Shown here: in pieces, positions 57,108 through 64,000 of the stretch
Position numbering within the stretch: the first letter of the stretch is position 1
Layout of the letters: each line of letters begins with the position of its first letter
Assembly: GCF_009905375.1 (NCBI RefSeq)
Contig: NC_133656.1
Location: forward strand, 233,315,111-233,379,110
Origin: Apium graveolens
Taxonomy: Eukaryota > Streptophyta > Magnoliopsida > Apiales > Apiaceae
Direction of reading: 5' to 3'
DNA length: 64,000 nt
Translations under genes and position numbers: made by a program
The notes under the pieces: model-generated
Database searches by the model: none
Told to the model about the DNA's origin: nothing
What the model saw: only the letters and a program-made list of their open reading frames with translations

Positions 57108-60100
57108 TCAGCAAGAATCCATAGCAATTACATCCGAAATAAAATGAGGAGGTTTTATCACCCATTCCTGCACCAAATCTGACATAGAACGATTGGCTTT
57201 TGCTAACAAGTGAGCCATATCATTCGCAGATCTACTAACATGAGCCATTAGCACATCGTCAAAATGCTTAAACAAACTAATACAATCCTTAACAATCATG
57301 TGAAACGGATCTCGTCCATGACTACCATGAATTGCATCAACCACCAACTTCGCGTCTGTCTCAAAAATGCACCGTTTAAATCCCTTCTCTACTGCCCAGC
57401 AAATCGCCTCCTTTAGCCCCAATGCCTCAGCATCCCTCGGAGTTAACAACCCTCGATGACTACAAGCTCTAGCCATTAGGAACTCCCCTGTATCCCCTCG
57501 AGCAACACAGCCTAAACCTACACATCTCATATCCTCAAAAACAGCCGCATATGTGTTAACTTTCACCCAACCTACTGCAGGACAACACCACTTCCGACCA
57601 CTACCTGGTACCTGTGTTCATTCCTGTGAGTTCTGCACTTCATTCTTTTTTGCATTCTTCCAATCCTGCAGCATTGTCATCGCCCCAGCCTTAACTCCCT
57701 GCACCGAGACTTTCACCTTGCTCCATACCCAATCATTTCTTCTCTTCCATATACTCCAACAAGCCAAACCAAACAGAGCACATTTTTCTAAAGAAAGAGA
57801 CTCGAACACCCTTAACACCACATCAAAAACCTTATCATTACAATTCAACTGAATACTGTTTTGAAGTCCAAAAACCAACCACACTGACCGTGCAAAACTA
57901 TAATCAAACAGAACATGAATATCTGTTTCTTCCATTTGTAAACACCACGGACATACCTTATCTGCAGACACTCTCTTAGTTGCTAAAGCCATCATCGTTG
58001 GGAGACATGCACGACACGCCCTCCAAACCAGATTTACCACTTTCCCAGGCAACTGCAGGTTCCATAATCTGGACCAAAACTTCGCATGAGGTTTCTGAAT
58101 TTCACCTTGAAGCTGTCTGTACCCACTTTTCACTGAAAAATTCCTATTTGAATCAAACAACCAAAACCAATTGTCTTCTCTATTCTGCACAGGAATAGGA
58201 ATTTGCAGAATTAATTCCCTATCCCGTTCATTACACAAATCTTGTAAAATGTCTTCATCCCATTTCAACCCAGATTCATCCATCAAACCAGCTACCGTTG
58301 TTTCTTCTAATTCTATTGGCATCTCCGTAATCAAACAACCATCCCTGGAATCTGGTAACCAAGGTACTCTCCAGACACGAGTACTCATTCCATCACCTAT
58401 ACGTTTACGACACCCCTGTCTTACACAGCCATAATACTTCGCCACATGAAGCTTGGATTTGGTCCTACCGTAGCATTCAAGAAATCTCCCTTTGGATAGT
58501 ACCGAGCCTGCATTAACCTAGAGACTAGAGAATTATCATTATTAACCAGCCTCCATCCTTGTTTAGCTAGCATGGCCATGTTAAAATTATGCAAATCTTT
58601 CATTCCCAGACCCCCTCCTTCTTTCACAACACACAAACGCTTCCAACTAATCCATTTAATCCCTTTACTCGTTGATGACCCATTACACCACCAAAACGAG
58701 TTCATAATTTTCTCAATATCATCACATATCTCTTCTGGAATCAACAGCAAATTCATCCAAAAATTCGGGATGGATTGAGCCGCAGTTTTAAGCAAAATCA
58801 ACTTCCCTGCCTTTGAAATACTTTTGTTCCCCCACCCTTGAAGCTTCTGTTTAACCCTATCCTTCAAAAATTGAAAGGTCTCAACCTTTTTACGACCCAC
58901 TCTCATTGGCATTCCTAAATACTTTCCTGGATCATAGACTTCTCTAACACCCAAACTCTGACAAATTTCTTGACGAACCGATGCAGCCGTATTTGGACTA
59001 AAATTAACACTTGACTTGTGAAAATTTATTGCTTGACCCGACATCCTTTCATACCTATTTAGAATGTCCTTCACTATTTTTGCTTCCATATTTGTTGCTC
59101 GAAAAAATAAATAACAATCATCGGCAAAAAGTAAGTGGGAAATAGCATGTGCTCCCCTAGCAATGACACAACCATGAATTAACCCAACTGCCTCATTTCT
59201 TCTAATGATTGAACTTAACCCCTCCACACAAAGAATATACAAATAAGGAGATATAGGATCTCCTTGACATAACCCTCGTTCCGGTATCACCTCCCCAAAA
59301 ATACTCCCATTGTGTGTAAATGTATACGAAACTGATTTAACGCATAACATCATTCTATCCACCCAACTCTCACTAAAGCCAAATCTTTTCAACATCTGCT
59401 CCAAGAATCTCCACTCGAGCCTATCATAAGCCTTCGAAACATCCAGCTTCAAACCAACAACCCCTGTTTTCCCTTGCGTTTTCCTCTTAATGTAATGATT
59501 CACCTCGAACGCAATAAGAGCATTATCTGTCAGTAAACGGCCCTCCACAAAAGCACTTTGCTTGTCTGAGATCAGTTGATTCAAACAAGATTTTAATCTG
59601 TTTGCCAGCACCTTAGACAAAATTCGAAACAATACATTACATAAGGAAATTGGACGCATATCTGTCATTTGCTCAGGCTGCTTGACCTTTGGTATAAGAC
59701 AAACCAATGTATGATTTATTCCATCCGGTAGGACCCCTTCAGAAATGAACTTATTACAGAAATTAACCACATCATTACACACTACAGGCCAAAAAGTCTT
59801 ATAAAACATTGGATTTAAACCATCCGGACCAGGGGACTTGTCCAAATGCATAGAAAAAACAGCCTTTCTTACCTCCTCATCTGTAGCTAGAATCATAAGG
59901 GACTCATTCTGTTCATCCGTAACTTTGTTTACAAGTTCCCTATCCGTAAGACCTTCCATAGCTCCCGATGTTCTAAACAACTCACCAAAGTAATCACTGA
60001 TGACATGCTGCACCTCCATGACATCCTCTTTCCACACTCCGTGTTTATCCTTCAAACGTGTTACTGTATTATTTCTCCGACGACTTGATGCATACTTATG

Positions 60101-61168
60101 GAAGAACCGAGAATTAGAATCACCTTCACGAAGCCAAAACTGTTTCGCCCTCTGTTGCCAATATACCTCCTGCCTCTTCAACAACTCATGATACTCCTGC
60201 ATAGCAATATCATATTTACGAACCCCATACCTATCTTTGCACGCTCTAAATCTCCTCATTTTATTTCTTGCGTTCTGAAGATTTTGCTTAAACTCTTTCA
60301 CAATTCCCCCGCCCCACTCTTCTAATTTATTACTACAATTATGAATTTTCCACAGGATACTAGCATCTCTTTCTTCATTCCAACTACTTTCAACAATTTC
60401 TTTACAATCCTTTTCATGGAGCCACAGATTTTCAAACTTGAATCTTCTACTCTTTGGAACATAAATTTTCTTATTCAAATGTAGAAACAATGGAAGATGA
60501 TCTGATGTGGATACTTCAACTACTTTAATCTCCGCATCCGGAAATAGATTCCTCCACGCAGTGTTTGCCAAGCCCCTATCAAGCCTTTCTTGAATCCACT
60601 GATCGGTACCCCTTCCTCTTTCCCAAGTAAACCGATGACCTGAGAAACCTAAATCATGTAAACCACTCTCTTCAATTACATTACAAAACCCGTCTAACAG
60701 TCTTCGTGGATGATTTCGACCTCCTTCTTTTTCTGTTGCATACATTAGATCATTGAAATCACCCATCACACACCAAGGAAGATTAGAAGTCCGAGCTAAA
60801 TTCCTCAACAAATTCCATGAATCATACCTCCTTCGTCTCTCCGGATACCCGTAGAACCCTGTAAATCTCCATCGACCCACCTGTTCCACAACAATCTCAA
60901 CATCAATAAAATTCTCACTAGCATCTTTCACTACAATCGAGTCTTCCCCTTTCCATAAAAGAGCAACTCCACCTCCATGATGACTTGTATCCACAACCCA
61001 GCAATTTGTGAATCCCATCTGCTTGCACACAATATCTACTTTATTCTTATCTACAAAAATTTCTGAAAGAAAAACTAAGCTTGGCCTGAATTGATTTACC
61101 AATTCTTTTAAAAACCGTACTGCTCGTGGGTTGGCCAGCCCACGACAGTTCCAAGCTAAGGCACTCAT
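57108..61168 (-). pseudogene. LINE ORF2: endonuclease, reverse transcriptase, RNase H (frameshift and stop)
   Basis: Starts MSALAWNCRGLANPRAV. An APE-type endonuclease (about 1-230; NCRG, MGDFNDL, SDHLPL) is followed by reverse transcriptase (DVSKAYDRLEW, then FADDCYLFF), a zinc-finger RVT region (CLPTMMALATKRV, CPWCLQ) and a C-terminal RNase H. The main frame ends at 58421; a small indel near 58430 moves the rest to another frame (58445-57618), and one TGA at about 57616 precedes RNase H. In RNase H the first catalytic Asp is replaced by Tyr (VNTYAAVF), while the Glu (DAEALGLKEA), second Asp (FETDAKLVV) and last Asp (SANDMAHLL) remain. So this copy cannot move alone. Confidence 0.88.
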
Positions 61169-61338
61169 TTGGCTAGGCGGGCCTGATCCACAGAGCCCGC
61201 CCCAAGAAAGTTTTTTGAATTGTCTTCCAATTTTGTTGGGTCATATATTGCCACAGTATTCTCAACAGGCCCATCCATTATCATATGACTAGGCCCATTA
61301 TTACCATCCGTATTTCCTTTCATACGTTTTCTTTTTAA

Positions 61339-62352
61339 TTACACCACAACATCATTTATTCCCGCGTCGTTATCTGTATTTTGAATTTCAAACTCCTCCC
61401 TATCCCCCTGATTCCGCGAGATAACCGTAATCCCTGATTGAACTCCACTTTTCTCTCGAACAATTCCATCAACCTCCACAAAATCCGGCCCCAAATCATC
61501 CCGTCGAGCAGCTGAACGGAAAACTGAACTACCCCCATATTCCAAAGAACTTGAGCCTTCCGACCCTGAATTCCGGAGCCATTTTGCCCCTGTATTCACC
61601 TGTATATTTCTCGTTGGAGCTCGCAGCCATGGACCATACGCTCTCTCCACTTCCTTCTCCGGATTCGCATATACCACAACACAATCTCTATCAGCATGAC
61701 CCAACATACCACACACAAAACAATAAGTACTAAGACGTTCATACTTAAAGTTTATCCAACCCCAGTTTCCCCCCTCCCTCTTAATTTTCATACGCCGTTT
61801 CAATGGCTTGCATACCTGCAAGGTAACCCTAATACGAAGAAAAGATTTCCAACTAGTTTTGAAATTGTTTGGATCTGACTTCACAAATTTCCCAATGTAA
61901 TTACCCACACTTTTCAGCACATTCTCCGAAGCAAATCCTTTTGGTAAATCATATATTTGAATCCATATATCACTCTCTTCCAAAGCTACCGATAATGGAT
62001 CATCCCCTTCTGAATATTGTTGAAGTACCAGCAGATTATGCTCAAACGACCAAGGTCCGCCCTCCAAAACTTTCCTTACATCCAAGATATGATAGAATAT
62101 GAATGCATACCTTTGCTCTCCAAGGTCATGCACCTCTAACCCCTGCTTTGGTCGCCATAGGGACGCAAGTACATTCTGCATAGCGTTAAAGTTTATATTT
62201 TTCTCTGTCAAAAACCTTCCAACCAGCATGAACTCATCCGTCGATTTTCTTACAATTTCTTCATCCGCTCCCAGTACTATACCACCCTCATCCTCATCCT
62301 CAATCGAAAGTTTTGAATACAGATCTTCTAGTTTTTGATTATGATTAGCCAT
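61339..62352 (-). CDS. LINE ORF1: DUF4283/CCHC RNA-binding protein (337 aa)
   Basis: Starts MANHNQKLEDLYSKL. Residues about 30-170 have the pattern of the DUF4283 domain (VGRFLTEKNINFNAMQNVL, WRPKQGL, GGPWSFEHNLLVLQ) found in ORF1 of plant LINEs. A CCHC knuckle follows (CFVCGMLGHADRDC). The C-terminal part is Ser/Gly-rich and probably disordered. Expected role: binds LINE RNA. Uninterrupted. About 170 bp separate it from ORF2. Confidence 0.88.
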   Translation of the reverse strand: MANHNQKLEDLYSKLSIEDEDEGGIVLGADEEIVRKSTDEFMLVGRFLTEKNINFNAMQNVLASLWRPKQGLEVHDLGEQRYAFIFYHILDVRKVLEGGPWSFEHNLLVLQQYSEGDDPLSVALEESDIWIQIYDLPKGFASENVLKSVGNYIGKFVKSDPNNFKTSWKSFLRIRVTLQVCKPLKRRMKIKREGGNWGWINFKYERLSTYCFVCGMLGHADRDCVVVYANPEKEVERAYGPWLRAPTRNIQVNTGAKWLRNSGSEGSSSLEYGGSSVFRSAARRDDLGPDFVEVDGIVREKSGVQSGITVISRNQGDREEFEIQNTDNDAGINDVVV

Positions 62353-62469
62353 GAAATAAGATTCAATGATTAAACAGCAAAAAAATTATGAACTTGTCAC
62401 AAAAATGAACAAGACAAAAAACTTGCATATTAGCAAGACTTACTTGGCTCCAAAACTGTTAATTTATTT

Positions 62470-63550
62470 AAATATGCAAAAACTTATTAGAAAGAAAGTT
62501 ATAATTAACTCGTGAATTCTAAAAATTAGTCAAATAAATTTGTCAAGTGTAAATTTTTGACTAATTTTAATCGCGAATAAATTATTAATTGTACCGCGTA
62601 TTTTGTCATAATAAATGTTAAGTATTCCCGTAATAAGTCGCTCCAAAAAAATGAATAAATGAGAAAAATATATTATTATATACAAATTTTATGAAATTTA
62701 TAAAGGAATATTACCCAAAATACCTAGATTTTTAATCTTATTTTCTAAAATATTACCATTTTCCAAGTTATTTAAAAAAAACAAATTTTAAGTTTCAATT
62801 TCAAAAATACGGTTTGCAACCGGTGTTATGCAACATAGTTTCAAGTTTTGAAAATGTTAATTTTGAGGTTGCATTAGTTGCATTTCAAATTTGTAACAAA
62901 TCAACCTTAAAACCAATTTTAAAAAAAATTGCATGACTGGTTGCAGACGTTGCAAATAGTATTTTTAAAAATAAAATTTAAACATTTATAGTTTTGAAAA
63001 TAAGTTTAAAAAAGACAATATTTTTAAAATATTTTTTAAAAAATATTGTATTTTAAAAAACCATCTTTAAAAGCATATAAACTTAAAATTACCTGACATG
63101 TTTATAATGAATCTATTTTATTACAAATAAAGATTCCAAATCATATAATTAATATACAAATTACAGAGGGCCAAAATATGGCTAGTATGGTTATTTTTTA
63201 TCCCTGTTTGTTTGCAATGAACTCAGATGGACAGGCCCAACCAAAGAAGTTTATCGTGTACAAATGGACTAAAAAGCAAATAAATGGGCCAGTCCAAGAA
63301 GAATGACGGGGAATTTAGTAAAATGAAGAGGGAAAAACAGGAAGCAGGATAAAAAAACCTTAAAGAGGATCGAGGAAGGGAATTAGCGTTTTTTTATGCA
63401 AATTATAGTCTTTGCTTTATTGCGGACGAGATACTGGTATCTCGAAGATTCAGAATAACAAACCCAGGCTTGTAATTCGAAGTAATCTAGTAAAATATTG
63501 TGATAAACTCTTAAGTTCACTAAATTGCAACATAATACAACTTAATTCTA
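62470..63550. other. AT-rich intergenic DNA, probably including part of an LTR
   Basis: No gene. About 62815-62960 has repeated GGTTGCA/TGCAACC words. The last few hundred bases before 63554 probably belong to an LTR, because a primer binding site follows directly, but I could not find its left end. Confidence 0.45.
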
Positions 63551-63556
63551 CTCAAT

Positions 63557-63570
63557 TGGTATTAGAGCTC
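63557..63570 (+). other. Primer binding site of a further, truncated LTR element
   Basis: TGGTATTAGAGCTC follows CTCA at 63551-63554 with the usual two-base gap. It differs by one base from the initiator tRNA-Met complement. An ATG at 63578 opens 20 codons (MGPPTSLT...) and stops at 63638. The element runs into, or is interrupted by, the TGTAAC-rich region. Confidence 0.6.
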
Positions 63571-63630
63571 TAGATATATGGGACCTCCAACGAGCCTTAC
63601 AATAGATACCCTAATGTTACAATTCACTGA

Positions 63631-64000
63631 TCTATTGTAACAAAGAGGAAAACGTTACAATAGGCAACTACTGTAACACTAACAGACCCAAATGTAACGC
63701 AATATGAATGATACAATAGCTTGATCAAGATTGCATAAGTGGGGCCCATGTGGGACCCATATGTGTATGTGGGGGCCACGTGGACCCCCTATGGGTCCCA
63801 CATTGCCTATTATAACAGTAAATTTTATCCATTGTAACACCAATTTTTTTAGTTAGGCAACACTGGAATAAGTGTATTATAACAGTCTTTTTATCTATTG
63901 TAACACTAGTAACATAGGTAATGTAACATTATATGTAAACAAATGTTACACAAGAGCAAGCAAATGTAACAGTTATTCTAAACATTTTTGAAATATAAGA
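63631..64000. repeat. TGTAAC-rich region with a palindrome, reaching the window end
   Basis: About ten copies of TGTAAC or GTTACA in 370 bp (for example 63636, 63654, 63672, 63693, 63833, 63899, 63922, 63945, 63965), several as CTATTGTAAC. In the middle is an inverted repeat with arms TGGGACCCATA (63751-63761) and TATGGGTCCCA (63790-63800), enclosing a near-palindrome centred on CACGTG (63777-63782). Probably part of an unclassified repeat cut by the window edge. Confidence 0.6.

Larger units (their letters stand above)
57080..62457 (-). mobile_element. LINE (plant L1-type, with RNase H), nearly full length
   Basis: Non-LTR retrotransposon on the minus strand: short 5' leader, ORF1, ORF2, short 3' tail and a poly(A) (T-run at 57077-57087). 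Candidate target duplication GTTAAGTTATTT (57068-57079) and GTTAATTTATTT (62458-62469) match at 11 of 12 bases and lie exactly where expected, next to the tail and before the leader. In AT-rich DNA this could be partly chance. ORF1 is open; ORF2 is broken. Confidence 0.85.

Overview
Nuclear DNA of a eudicot-like flowering plant. The evidence is AT-rich intergenic sequence, introns, a NAC-type transcription factor gene, a plant LINE, and nested Ty1/copia retrotransposons primed by initiator tRNA-Met. I cannot name the species. Most of the window is transposable element; only three host genes are supported.

Layout. 97-13295: complete 13.2 kb SIRE-type copia element (element 1, + strand) with 1058-bp LTRs, TTAAC target duplication, gag, pol and a very large third ORF. 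14156-16432: decayed hAT-like element with an 8-bp target duplication and a nested anonymous insertion. 17030-17380: a MITE. 17392-34262: a solo LTR (about 3.5 kb, GTGAG duplication) split by 18037-31428, a second 13.4 kb SIRE-type element (element 2, + strand, TATAG duplication) that is full of stop codons. 34689-37946: three-exon gene for a probable mitochondrial membrane protein. 38292-42757: an apparently intact copia element with identical LTRs (element 4, ATGTT duplication), just downstream of that gene. 43336-44838: four-exon gene of unknown function with a GC-AG intron. 45501-54860: third SIRE-type element (element 3, - strand), decayed. 55621-56676: NAC gene (- strand). 57080-62457: a LINE (- strand). 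63554 to the end: the 3' edge of another LTR with its primer binding site, then a region rich in TGTAAC.

Main observation. Each of the three SIRE-type elements carries its own short sequence motif, scattered through LTR, gag and/or the pol linker, spacer and ORF3, on both strands and in different reading frames. Element 1 uses TCAACGGAT/ATCCGTTGA (38 exact copies counted by eye), element 2 AAGTTCTGAT and variants, element 3 ATGAGACA/TGTCTCAT. In element 1 six opposed neighbouring pairs form perfect hairpins with the same 9-bp stem; element 3 has a perfect 8-bp hairpin from its own motif inside pol. This points to a nucleic-acid-level role or a copying process, not protein selection.

The three elements also share a third ORF after pol. 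It has no evident membrane segment, a coiled coil, a low-complexity middle, and a promoter-like or pyrimidine-rich leader just upstream. By LTR divergence the insertion order is element 3, element 2, element 1, then element 4 (no differences). Damage in the decayed elements is dominated by nonsense codons of the C-to-T/G-to-A type, as expected for methylated, silenced DNA.
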